From Diphasiastrum complanatum (lineage: Eukaryota; Streptophyta; Lycopodiopsida; Lycopodiales; Lycopodiaceae): a DNA stretch of 64,000 nucleotides. A program made the translations under genes and the position numbers. Positions 20,931 through 32,118 of this stretch are shown piece by piece; the stretch's first letter is position 1; every line of letters starts with the position of its first letter. Location: assembly GCA_029204225.1 (NCBI GenBank), contig CM055112.1, positions 24,134,189 to 24,198,188 of the forward strand. Reading direction: 5' to 3'. The notes beneath the pieces are model-generated. The model saw only the letters and a list, made by a program, of their open reading frames with translations, searched no databases and was not told the origin of the DNA.

Positions 20931-23900
20931 GTCTGAAATTATCCAGAACTCTGACAGATAATTCATAAGCTTCCAAGTTAAATATCCTTAGAATCCAAAT
21001 TCTAAGATATGATAATTCATTCAATTAGAATCTCTAGGAGAATCACTAAGATATAGAATGATTAAAACTCAACTCTGAGTATCCCAAATACTCTTTTGAG
21101 TTGAATGCTCATGTTTCTAGCACCAAATGCAAGAAAATAGCATTCATTCATCTTAATAGACTTGTCTGTCTCCTAAGATAACTGGAGATCCAATTCAAAT
21201 GTAGGACTGTACTCAAGCATTTGTAGACCATAAACTGTAGTAGAATAACATCCACTAGAAAAATCAAATTCTCCACAAATACTTATCTTGTGAGAATATC
21301 TGTGAGATCCATAGGTTCTCAAATGAAATACTGGAGTAGAGAGATTCAAAACACTGATTTGAATTGTTACTCAAATAATAGATCAAGAATTAATCATCAC
21401 ACTTAAGAATCATTACAATTCCTTATAATCCTCAGACAATAATTAAGTATCTATTTATCATTTGTCAACCATAAATATTTAGATTCATATGATTCGTCAA
21501 TCATAATTTTCCTAAAATCCAAATCATACTTAATCATATACAGGATACTGGAGTATATGTCTAACATAACTTAGGAAAAGTAAGAGTCATTCCAAAATCT
21601 TTCCCAACAAGGAAAATACTGGATTTTAGGAATACTCTCCAATCAGGATTCTTTAACTGAAATGCGAGATATTCAAGTTCTATAAACCACTGGTAATTAA
21701 AGACAGAAAGCATACCAAATGACAATCATCTTCAACTACAAACACTTTAGATTACCATCCAGAATCACATCTAGATACCCAAAGTCCTGCTGAAAATCAA
21801 TTCAGCTATTATTCTTGGATCCATTATGATTCGTTATCCAATTGAGCTCTCTGGGATACAATCACTAATGAGCTGAGTCCCTTCCTTAACTAAGGAATAC
21901 TCTATCCCAAGAATATTGTATATCCAATGCACACAATTTTAACTGATGAACCCAAATGATTCACTAATCGTGCATCTTACAAGCAATATAATTCAAAAAA
22001 CCATCAGTTCCCGGTGAATCCACATCACACTGATCGTTTTACCAATTAACTTCATCTTGGAGTAATCAACTACTCAAGTTAATTGCCAATGATTCAGAAA
22101 TCTCAAATGTCTTGGTGAAGAATTCAATTATACTAGTATAACACCACATTTAGATCCTTACCCAAATCATTTATAAGTTAATCCATAAATCTTCTATACA
22201 AAGATTTGTTAACTCTGCAAGTATCTGTCAAAACAATACTTGATCATATGTTCATGTTCACCGACTAGGTTAAGTGTACCAGATAACCTTAGTAACTAGA
22301 ATTACACAGTAGATTCATACAAGATTAATCGTGCACATATGAGAATAATCTCACTATGACCCAGTACATAAACACATTCTTATATGGTAGATTCCTCCAG
22401 AACCCACATATGTTACTCACATATCTCACTGAGATCTTGTAACTCAGCTACAAAATATTTTCTATTTCTCATGAGTAAATAACATATCCGGGAAATCCCT
22501 AGACGAATAAAATTCACTCTCAGCAGTTTTCCAATCCTACTTACCTCTAATTACATAATTTCTCCCACCTGATTAACCCCTCTCTGATCCTAGTACTTAA
22601 ACTAAGATTAGGTTGATCCAATATAGAACTCTCAGACTTAAATTCTGATCAAACTTACTTCTATTCCAATCAAAATGGAATTAGTAACTTTTGACCTTTT
22701 ACTGTACTACTTATGGATAATGATTCAAATTCCAAACCAGTTCCAGTTCCAGTTCCAGATTGTCCACACAATCCCTAGAGAATTCCTCATATTCGAAAGT
22801 TCCAATTAGGCATCTTACTCTGAATCTATCAGAAATTCCTTTCAGATCCAATCTCATTTCTAAACCCTAGCTGGTTCTTTTCCGAAAACTACGCAAACCA
22901 CAGATTCCCAAATAGAATTTTATTCCACCACATCACCCCTCCTTTGAAAGAAATTATAAATTTCAATAAAAGTTAACTGGAAAGATGATATATGAGAATA
23001 TCTAAATCCTAGAAAAGTCAGCAATAAGTGCTTCCACGAAAGGATTCACCCTATTACACACAAGACTTCTCCTTCAAATATTTTCACTCTGAGTGATAAA
23101 AACCACTATTCCATCGAAATCCATTTATGCAACAGAGATATTCTAGGTTTAAGAAATTGAAACAATTTAACCTTAGAATTTATCTGAATTCCAAGTCTAT
23201 TCACACAAGTAGTAATTTATATGACATAACAGTCTTTCAGAAGAATAACTTCATGCTGGAAAGAATCATATAAATCAGTCTGATATCCTATATTCGAGAA
23301 ATTACTAAGAAGTAAAGGATTAATTAAGAAAGCGAGAAATAGATTTGAGGGCCTCTGATTTTGTAAATAATGAGATACCATATTAGGATCTAGATTAAAC
23401 CTCCAAATTTCCCAAAATACCCCACATTTGATCGAATGGTTTTCTTCTTTCCCATATCGCGACCAGGTACTAAACAAACCATTGATCATCAAATCTTTAC
23501 AGTCCTAGAATTTCCTTTCCAAAATTACTGACGTCCCATACCATCAGCTTTTCCTTCCAGAAAACCCTTAACCGCCTTATCTGATATTCTAGAGATCCAT
23601 TGATCATCTAGTTGGCCTACAATCACTATAGGAAATTATCTCTTGTTCTCAAACACTAGAGAATCCATTTATTTGGATGACTGGCATGCCTATCAGATGG
23701 ATACCCAAAATCCACATCTGATTATGTGACTTAGACAGAAGAATTAACATGGTTCAATATTACATCCTGATCCTTTCAGGTTAATGATAAGTTTCAAACC
23801 CCTACTGATGCATCAAAACTAGGGACAAGCTTCAGTCAACTAACAGATCTAATGTAATCCACGTATCAGATTCCACTTCTAAACCTCACAATTGACATCC

Positions 23901-24634
23901 AAAACTGCGGATAACTCAATGGTTACAAAGATATCAGTTACAAATTCATCTGAATGAATTCTAACCAGGAAATAAATAACCAGTATTAAGCGATTATTTC
24001 CAGGGATTACCAAAATCCTAACTGCGAAATACATTTCCCGATCACACTTACTACCTCTGATGTCCACTCTTCTTCTCTCCTTAGAATTTTCAGTTCTCTG
24101 AAAATCTTTTTCAGCTAAGGTACCAAGAAGATGTAACGACATTAGTAAATGTTTTAAAAAAATTAATTACTATAGGAAAAAGTCCAAAACAATTTCATTT
24201 ATGTCCTATACCTGGGTTGAATATAATTCACCATAGGATTTTACTGGAAATGAAATCCGTTATGTAATTCCTATTATTACAAATTTCCAATAAAGTTGGA
24301 CTGTTTTTTCTTTTTATTGACTGGTTTGGCATTACTCCGTTAATATTGACAAAACCTATCCAAACATAGAATATGAAATTACATGAATGGAAATCCCACC
24401 AATAGGATTTCAGTAATTCTTGAACCGTATCTTGTCAGATTTACTGACCAGATAAAGAATACTATTGCCACTCATCCAATCTGGTCATTTCATATTGTCT
24501 GACGATTTTAAATTCAAATTTAACGAGTTTTTTGCACAAACGTTCACTTGACTGATTACTATCGATCAACATCGGTTAGAAAAGTTATCAGACAAGTAAC
24601 TGATTTCCAATTACCAAATGGAAATTCAACAAGA
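20931..24634 (-). other. Non-coding interior of the LARD-like element, 3' part
   Basis: About 3.7 kb, AT-rich, with no frame longer than about 100 codons and no Gag, protease, integrase or reverse transcriptase motif on either strand. Short motifs such as ACTGGAGTA recur. A triple TTCCAG run lies near 22740. Confidence 0.55.
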
Positions 24635-24642
24635 GTTCAACT
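24635..24642. repeat. Left target-site duplication of hAT1
   Basis: GTTCAACT, identical to 29816-29823 on the other side of the transposon. Confidence 0.93.
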
Positions 24643-24690
24643 CATAGTTGCACCGCGATTCGCGAATCGCGATTCAGAATCGCGATTTTT
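24643..24690. repeat. Left TIR and subterminal palindromes of hAT1
   Basis: CATAGTTGCA is followed by overlapping copies of CGATTCGCGAATCG and AATCGCGATT. The right end carries the same units. Arrays like this near hAT ends bind the transposase. Confidence 0.85.
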
Positions 24691-25044
24691 CCCAGAATCA
24701 TGTAGAATCGAAATTTTTTTATTTTTTTTTTTGAAATTTTTTTGTGCAATATGGGTATCAGATGAAAGCTCTGATCGAGGGGAGTATGATTGTGTAGTTT
24801 GCCGACTGTTTCAGGTGTAGGATGGTCCCTTTACGCTAAAGCTGCATCCCATATAAAAAAAAGAGAACACATTGGGGCATTCCTAGTGAACATAGCAGGA
24901 ATCTCCCTTTCTCTGATTCTCCCTCTCTCTATCTCTCTCTGATCACGATTCACAACAAACGGAACTAAAACCATGCTGAACAAAAACCTAGCTGAATCAT
25001 TCTGAACTTTAGCCTTAAATGAAACAATTTTTGACAAAACAACC

Positions 25045-25047
<3 letters not shown>

Positions 25048-25137
<90 letters not shown>
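25048..25137. repeat. (CT)45 microsatellite flanked by 9-bp direct repeats
   Basis: Ninety bases of pure CT lie between two copies of ACAACCATA (25039-25047 and 25138-25146). This is the form expected of an insertion with target-site duplication that consists only of a LINE microsatellite tail. It lies inside hAT1, downstream of the transposase gene. Confidence 0.85.
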
Positions 25138-25139
<2 letters not shown>

Positions 25140-25670
25140 AACCATAAATCATAAACCATAAAACCGAAGTTACTGAACTAAAACCACAAAGAACAATACT
25201 GAATCACGACAATGCTGTGAATAGGATCATCATAATATATATTATCGGGCCACATGGCACCAAAAAGGGGTACAATGATGTTCCATGAACGTAATGAAAA
25301 CTATATAACTAAGGCTCGTCAGAGTCATGGTAGGATAAATCATCCGAATCTGTGGACTGCAGATCCCATGGGTCCGCAGATGAATCGGAACTGGAGGGAG
25401 CCATATGTCGTGGTGTGGCCCTGGCTCTGCTGCGTGCTCTGGATCCCTGCTGCGTGCCCTGGCTCTGGACCACCCCCCTCTCCCTGCCTCTACCTCTGCC
25501 TCTCTCCCCTCCTCTGGCCCCCATCTGGCTGCCCCCAGCCCTGTGTCTACTCCGTCGTGCCTGTGTGTCAGGTGGCCGTAACCCTACGCCCTAGGATGGC
25601 CCTACCCACTGTGATGATGCCTGGCCGACGACTGCCTGTGATGCTCCACTCCTGTCTACAAAAAGAGTAC

Positions 25671-28600
25671 TCAGCCCCCCCCCCTCCTAGAACCTCTAGG
25701 TCTCCCCCTAGGCCTACGTGCAGGAATGGCTGGCTCCTCCTCTGTCTCTGCATCAGGGTCCACCAGCAGGTCAGCCAGGTCATCCCCCTGTGCCTCCGCC
25801 CACATCTCCTCGTCCTCCTCTGTATCTCCCTCAACCCACTCCTCCTCCTCCACATAGTCTGCCCCGAGCATCTCTCCACCCTCCGAGACCTCGTCATCTC
25901 CCTCCTCAGCCCTCTCCCTCTGCCTCTCTGTCCTCCTCTGCCGCCGTAAAGCCCGTGCGTCAGCCTGTGCCTGTCTGTAGAGCTCTCTATGGATCTCATC
26001 ATCCATCTCCTCCTGTGTGGGTGGTGCCCGAGGAGCAGCAGCTATCGAATCCACCAAGCAAGTGTTGAGGTCCACCTGCAACCAAAAACAATACATTGTT
26101 GTTAGGCAGGTATTGTGCAACTCACTGGATATTTTGAAAGCAAATCAATTCACCAAAGCATACCAAGAAAAAAGGGGTGATGATGTGACTTACCTCGAGC
26201 ATCTGACCCTCTCCTCGTGTGCGCCTCAGCATACGGCCGTTGGTGTTCACAAACACCAACCGCCTACACTGCTCGATGGACAACTTGTTCCTCTTCTGCG
26301 TGTGATACAAGGCCCAGGTGCTCCAATTCTGCTCACAAGCGCCTGCAAAACAGTCCTGTGCAAGGACTCTCTCAGCCAATCGCCTCAGGTCACCTGTGCT
26401 GCGCCCGTGGATGCACCACCATGTAACGGGCCTCAGCTGATCCTCCCTCCGCCGACTCTGCTCTCCATCGAAAGGAAACTGGAAGCACTCAAATGCGAGC
26501 AGCTGGCTTGCAATGTTGGCCAGCATCGGACCTATTGGCAAAAGGAAAAACATGGCACATGTAAGACCCCTCAAATTCAGACACTACCAATGAGTACAAT
26601 ACTGCAGTAACATTGCTACCAAATGATTTCTCACACGTACCTGGTCCGGGCCATACGTGCTCCGTGTACTCCACCCATCCCCGGTGCAGCTCCGGTTCGT
26701 CCCTCTCTCGGGTAGAGCGCCACAAGGGGTGTAACATGTGGGCTACGGCATGGATGGGTCGGTGGAAGTAGTCCCATCTGGCCTCCCAGATGCGTGAGAT
26801 CTCGCGCCTCCTGCAGCAGACAAATTACAACAATCACTAAACAATAGCATAAAAGAAACGCATCAGACTCGAGTGAGAAACAACTAACTAGACACTGAAG
26901 AGTCATACCTATGCTCGTCCAAGGCTGACAACAGAATCCCCTCGCCGATGCGCTCCATGAACTCGTAAATGAGACCGAGGGTGCACCCCTCACGGTCTAC
27001 CAGACGTAGCACTCTGTAAATGGGTAGTAGGATCCCACTAATCTCCTCAGCAGCTCTCCAGAACTCGTCGCCGTACACAGTGGACTGGAAAAATGCCGAA
27101 TGGGGGAGGTCTGTAAAGTCCCGGAAGGCCACGCTTGAAACCATCCGCCGCAATGCATCCTTCACCACCACCAATCGCTCTAGCACCAAGAAGTAAAACG
27201 CAAAGTGTGTGGGTGCGGGCTTCTTCAGGTTTAGGGTGGAGAAGGTGCGGAACAGGGCCAACACACGCCTCTTCCTCGTCACAAAAGTGACCAGGCGCAT
27301 GGCCGTAGAAGTGATCTGCAACACAAACACCCAGTAAAAAAGTTTAGACAGTAGTTGAGACGTGGTTAGTAGCATCGAAGGAAGAAAGCATTGCAAATAG
27401 AACAAACTATACCTCTCTGATCCATGGAAGCGCACATAGGTCATGGATGAGCAAGTCTATGCAATGTGCAGCACAGGGTGTCCACACAATGCTGGGGTGC
27501 TCCCTCATCATAATCTCGCCCATCTGCTTGCAGTTCGAGGCGTTGTCAGTGACAACCTGAACCACGTGCTCATCTCCGATGTCAGCAATAACATCTCTAA
27601 TGACCTCCCATATGAAATCGGCTGTGATGGCGTCACCACCTCGAGTCGCATCCACGCCACGTAGGAATACTGTGCCAAGCGGGCAAGAAACCAAGACATT
27701 GATGACGGATCGCCGACGAATGTCGGTCCATCCATCGCTCAGTATCGTGCATCCATACCTGTCGCAAAACACCCATTAGCTACATGCAAAAATTACGGCA
27801 CCAGTAAATCCTAAACACATGCAAAGAGATTACAAAGACAAGTTACTTACTGCTGCCAAGCTGAGCGAATGGAACTCAACTCCCGCGTGATGGTCTCCTC
27901 CTCCTGACGAAGCAACCTGCCTCGTAGTGCCTCTCGCCTGGGAGGTGTCCATGTAGCATCCACGGCCGCCATCTGTGCACAGAACTCCCTGAACACCCAA
28001 GTGTCAGCAACAGCAAAGGCAATGCCGCACTCGTAAAAGAACTGGCCACACAGTCGAGTGCAACGGGCCTGCTGCTCTCTCTGCCAGCCACATCGATCAA
28101 GGGTCTGCTGCCTGGGCCTAACCCCTCTCTGTTGTGTATATGGTGCTCGTGGTCTGGCATGCCCAACGAATGGCTGATCTGTGGGTGTGTCACTCTCTCT
28201 GGCAACATCTGCCGAAGCATGTGGTGCATCTGCTGCCGACGAGGAGGGTCGAGAAGCACCCGCTGCTGCTGAACCAACATGCTCATCTGATGGTCCTGCT
28301 GCTGCTGCGGATGGAACTGAAGGTGCTCTACTGGGCCTTGCACCTGAACCATGCTCTGCCCGTGCTGTACTGGGCCCTGCAGCTGTACCATGCTCTGCCC
28401 GTGATGTACTGGGCCCTGCACCTGTACCATGCTGTACTGGGCCCTGCAGCTATACCATGCCCTGCCCGTGATGTACTGGGCCCAATATCCATGGTAGGCC
28501 CTGCCTGTCTGCCTGTGAGCCCTCCTGCATGCCTACCTGTAGCTGCTCCTGCTGCCTGTCCCTGTCTAGAACCCTGTGATGCAGTACCGGGCCCGTACAT

Positions 28601-28837
28601 GGTAGACAACCTCTGCAGATTCTCATCAGAAATCCTGGGGCAATCAGATATGCCCAATGTCCGCCCATCTGGCCCTCTGACCCGCAGCAAGTGAGCCCTA
28701 ACCCTGGTAAGTGATCCCGTGAAGTGACCACCGCAATGCAAGCATCTCCATCTGCGGGTGCCTGAGCCATGGTGTGTGCCCACATCCCCGTCGGTAAGCT
28801 CAACCTCGGCCCAAAGGCCTCGGTCCCGCACTGGCAT
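25671..28837 (-). CDS. hAT1 transposase, six exons, one probable frameshift
   Basis: ATG at 28835-28837. Exons judged from GT/AG sites on the minus strand: 28837-27850, 27760-27415, 27315-26909, 26810-26641, 26531-26194 and 26075-25671; all five introns are short (about 90-120 bases). Exon 1 has a BED-type finger (W-R-C-L-H-C-G-G-H-F, H at R-A-H-L-L), a 13-residue repeat tract and a Pro/Ala-rich linker. Exon 2 begins Y-G-C-T-I-L-S-D-G-W and carries V-V-T-D-N-A-S-N-C, the DUF659 part of the RNase H-like core. Exon 3 holds R-L-V-D-R-E-G. Exon 5 has the dimerisation domain (T-W-W-C-I-H-G, L-A-x-R-V-L-A, N-W-S). The last exon is acidic and ends in an AT-hook-like R-P-R-G-R-P-R-G-S. The product excises and inserts the element. 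An apparent 11-base loss in the repeat tract near 28437 shifts the frame. Confidence 0.8.
28335..28490 (-). repeat. 39-bp minisatellite inside hAT1 exon 1
   Basis: Four tandem units of about 39 bp (CATGCTCTGCCCGTG ... GGGCCCTGCAG) encode a 13-residue repeat of the type G-P-S-T-S-R-A-E-H-G-T-A-A. The third unit lacks 11 bases, which puts the BED finger out of frame with the rest of the transposase. The second copy (45970-46135) has four full units but a different single-base loss just after them. Confidence 0.75.
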
Positions 28838-29733
28838 CGTATCAACACGACCCTAAACCTGCAAACAACAAATAATCAGGCAAACGTTCAGTAGAAAAAA
28901 AAATACATTGCATTGAACAACATTACCGAGCTCAAATAGAGCTCAAAATACCATAGCATACATCAGAACGATTCCAGTTCACACATTATATCAAGTGCCA
29001 AAGAAGAACATGAGATTAGGGCGTGGGATAGAATAATTTCTGTATGAGGGATAACAGGCGACTGACGTTAGCGTCGGAGTCCGTGCAGGCATAAAGGAGT
29101 GCAGTGTGGGCCTAAACCGCGCCCCTAGCAGATGTTTGCACGATGGTCCACGCCTAAACCCTAAAAAGTATGGAATTAGGGCATGAAAATTGAAATTTGT
29201 GATACGGACGTAGACGGGCGGAACGGAGGTCATAGGAGTCTGTGCAAGCATGTGGAAATGCATTCTAGGCTCAGACATCACCTCACTCGGTTTCCAACAA
29301 GCCATTCTGTGGAAATGGCCAAAATACACAAGCATTGGGAATGTGGTGTTCAAATCTCGCTAGGCGTGTCGTGACGGCTGAAACTGATGCTGTAAAAATC
29401 ACTGTGGGCGTGAAGAAAGGTGGTCTAGAGCCAGACTACGCTCGATTTGGTTGCCTACAGCTCAATGTCAACAATTGCAAAAAATCAAGCCTACACTTAC
29501 CAAATATCGAAATTTGGTCGTTTCGCTCTCCACGAAGCTCAGACCCACCCGGCACCGTGCACACCAACTCCGTATCGTCGAGTAGATGTCTGCCAAGTAT
29601 TCACTTGTGAAGATTGGACGCCCACGGCTCTTAGAAAAAAAATTTGCCTCCTCCACTGTTGGCGCAATTCTGTGCGCGAGGAGGAGGCCGAAAATCGGGT
29701 TTTTGTTTTTGTTTTTTTTGCGATTCTGTCCAC

Positions 29734-29815
29734 GATTCGCTGCAGCGAATCGCGATTCGCAGAATCGCGATTCCTGAATCGCGAAGCTGGCGAATCGCGA
29801 TTCGCTGCAACTATG
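29734..29815. repeat. Right TIR and subterminal palindromes of hAT1
   Basis: Contains two copies of the perfect palindrome CGAATCGCGATTCG plus three partial AATCGCGA units, ending in TGCAACTATG. The right array is longer than the left, a common asymmetry in hAT elements. Confidence 0.87.
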
Positions 29816-29823
29816 GTTCAACT
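29816..29823. repeat. Right target-site duplication of hAT1
   Basis: GTTCAACT, identical to 24635-24642. Confidence 0.93.
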
Positions 29824-31241
29824 CCAAAGTTAAAAAATAACAGCACAGTAAAAACTGTTGGCAATTCATTGCGGTTCCTTCTATCAATTTCAACTTATCT
29901 ATCACCGGGAAATAATTTAGACTTAGTGAAAACACTGTGATCAATTCTGACTGATAAACTCAATTTAATCAATTCACTGATCTAAACTGATTCCATAGAT
30001 AACGAAAAAATGACCGAAATTTCGATTTTTCCGGAAAACTCAACTTTTGCTTTATTTTACGTAATTTGAAAATTCTGACGAAAATACTGTTAGTACAAAA
30101 GGCAATCGACGTCAAAAAAATCGAAACACTGTCCGATTCCTAATGTTACTAACCCAATGTCAAACTGGCATGCAAAGCACACTACATTAGTCACAAACGT
30201 CATTACGGAATTTCGTAAACTTCAGTTTTACGGAATTTGTCAGCCATTAACACTGATTTGTGACCCAACTATCAGAGCACATGCGTATGACCACTCAAAT
30301 CGATTGTAAATCCCTCATGCATGTCAGAATCACTCTGAGAATCAGCATGCAACTAATCCATGCAAACACAGTACTACCAAGACGTCCATGAACCATTCAT
30401 ATTGATCCTAATGAAAACGAAGATTTCTTGATTTGTAAAAGTCAAAATAGCTTCAAACTTGATGGAGATGGTGCATAAGCCACCGGCCATCAATTCACAG
30501 GTCTGATAGCTTGCTGGGAAGGTAAAAAGGAATGCTAATCATGCTGTAATTAATTCCAAAATGATCTCCTTATGGATTTGGAGAGATCCATCCCCCAAAA
30601 ATCACCAAAAATGGTCATTTTTTGAACTTTTTTGACTTCCTACAAGTTCAATTGCTGGAATTCTTGGCTCTAACTTCAGGGAAAGCTTCAAAAGTCTTTG
30701 GTCCACCTCTTTACCCGGTTTTTTCATCACCATAAAATGAAAATTCATGACTTACAACTCTTTCTCTAACACATGCAAACCAATTTACAGAATTACAACC
30801 ATCTAATTGATCTGAACTTGCTGGATTTTGGTTCTTACTATCTATTTTGTGCCAAAAAGCATGAAAAACCAAGCAATTTTGACCAAAACATAGCCTAGAA
30901 TCATTAATCATTGGAGAGAACCGGCATGCATCATTAATTTCATCATTAATGAACCCCAAAACGAAAGTACACTTGCTGGAAAATTCAGATCTACCAAAGA
31001 TTTGACCTACACAAGAAAAAGCTCCAAAAAAGCATCACAAATTGGCCTTCAAGGACAATTCTCCATAAAACCACAAAGAATCCCAAGAGTAATGGATCTT
31101 AGCAACATGCAAATTGAAACTGGGATAGTACACCCACTTGCACACTTGCTATCCACCTTGGAAGAAAATTCCCATGGATCCAATCCAAAATTTTGACAAA
31201 AGGTAGCCCTTCTCCATGTTGTCCATATCTTCGTAAGCCTT
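29824..31241 (-). other. Non-coding interior of the LARD-like element, 5' part
   Basis: About 1.4 kb between hAT1 and the primer site. No long frame and no retrotransposon protein motif. This is where Gag would be expected in an autonomous element. Confidence 0.5.
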
Positions 31242-31253
31242 GCTCTGATACCA
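31242..31253 (-). other. Primer-binding site of the LARD-like element
   Basis: The minus strand reads TGGTATCAGAGC one base after the LTR end, complementary to initiator methionine tRNA. It fixes the element's orientation as minus. Confidence 0.8.
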
Positions 31254-31254
31254 C

Positions 31255-32118
31255 TGTAAGGGAAGGTCCCTAAGATCCTGCTTACAAGACAAAACACAAT
31301 GGAAAACACACTATGGAGCAACCACCCAACCAAGTAGAAGCAACCAATCAACTTTAGAAGCTTCACCCCCAAGCCAAGGAACAAGAGACATGAATGTAGA
31401 GTGAAACCCTGGCAATGAATCCATGATCACAATGAGTAGGGCAAGTTTGGACCTCTTATATAGAGCCAAAAGCATTCTGGGCACATAGCCATCCATAGCC
31501 CTATGTTCCCTATACATACATTCACCTAGACTAGAGTCCTATGCATGGACCAACTATTCACAGAATTGCTATTGATAACTCTACACATGCATACACTGTC
31601 TCATACCTTGTCTAAACTCCATTTAGTGTGTTCTGGGCCTCGCAAGGATATTAGTTACTTTCGGGTCACATCCAGTATGATGTGGCATAACTAACACCTT
31701 GATTTACTGGAGTATCGTGTATCCAAGACTAGGAGTATACTGAATCCTACTTACTGGTCATGGACATAACATTCTTCCCTCCTTAAACTGTTTCTATCCT
31801 TAGAAACTCTCTAAACAGGAAAGAATAACAGGAATAGTTCTTTTAACTTTAGATATCAACCTAGAAAATCATTATCCTTAGTCTAACTTTCACATCAAAC
31901 AAGTACTCAGAGATAATCCTATTCCAAGTGATAATCTCTGCACTGGAGTACAACTCAGGTTTGAAAAAGTACACTAAGCGATAAATTTCCCAACTAGGTT
32001 ATATTCACCATAAGTTAGTAACATCACCTTCATGTAAAGCATTTACATGAAATACTGGGTGAGATAACCTAACTTAAGAGATTAAAGTTAAAGAAATAAT
32101 AAAATAATTATAATTACA
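31255..32118 (-). repeat. Right long direct repeat, probable 5' LTR
   Basis: About 864 bases bounded by TGTAA and TTACA, the inverted ends expected of an LTR. On the minus strand a TATA box (CTATATAAG) lies near 31460. I count about 13 substitutions or small indels against the left copy, plus one 17-base insertion, which suggests a fairly recent insertion. Confidence 0.7.

Larger units (their letters stand above)
24643..29815 (-). mobile_element. Complete hAT transposon with TIRs and 8-bp target duplication (hAT1)
   Basis: The element is 5,173 bp. Its ends are the inverted repeat CATAGTTGCA (24643-24652) and TGCAACTATG (29806-29815). The 8-bp duplication GTTCAACT lies directly outside both (24635-24642 and 29816-29823). 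An 8-bp duplication and short TIRs of this type define the hAT superfamily. Inside, a minus-strand gene encodes a transposase with BED finger, DUF659 and C-terminal dimerisation domains. Subterminal blocks at both ends repeat a palindrome. It interrupts the interior of the LARD-like element. The perfect TSD and TIR show a fairly recent insertion. Confidence 0.93.
20096..32118 (-). mobile_element. LARD-like non-coding LTR retrotransposon with a nested hAT
   Basis: Two direct repeats (20096-20930 and 31255-32118) of about 98% identity by eye bracket 10.3 kb. A primer site next to the right copy reads outward on the minus strand, so the right copy is the 5' LTR. Removing the nested hAT (24643-29815) leaves about 5.1 kb of interior without any Gag or Pol motif. 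Large retrotransposon derivatives of this kind are mobilised by proteins of autonomous relatives. The left copy lacks the first ~25 bases of the right copy, and 9 identical bases (GTCTGAAAT) follow the TTACA end of both copies, so the exact LTR limits are uncertain. Confidence 0.6.

Noticed and set aside
22735-22765. CCAGTT triple repeat as a functional array
   Set aside because: Only three short units in AT-rich non-coding sequence; consistent with chance slippage.
24653-24690. GCGATTCGCGAATCGC palindromes as a terminator or CRISPR-like repeat
   Set aside because: They sit directly inside the hAT TIRs at both ends, which explains them. There are no spacers.
25254-26068. Plus-strand frames rich in Pro, Ser and Leu opposite the hAT1 transposase
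   Set aside because: They are shadows of the acidic and Arg-rich minus-strand exon. Splice sites and domains support the minus strand only.
28134-28694. 186-codon plus-strand frame opposite hAT1 exon 1
   Set aside because: It arises from the 39-bp minisatellite read on the wrong strand. No motif is present.
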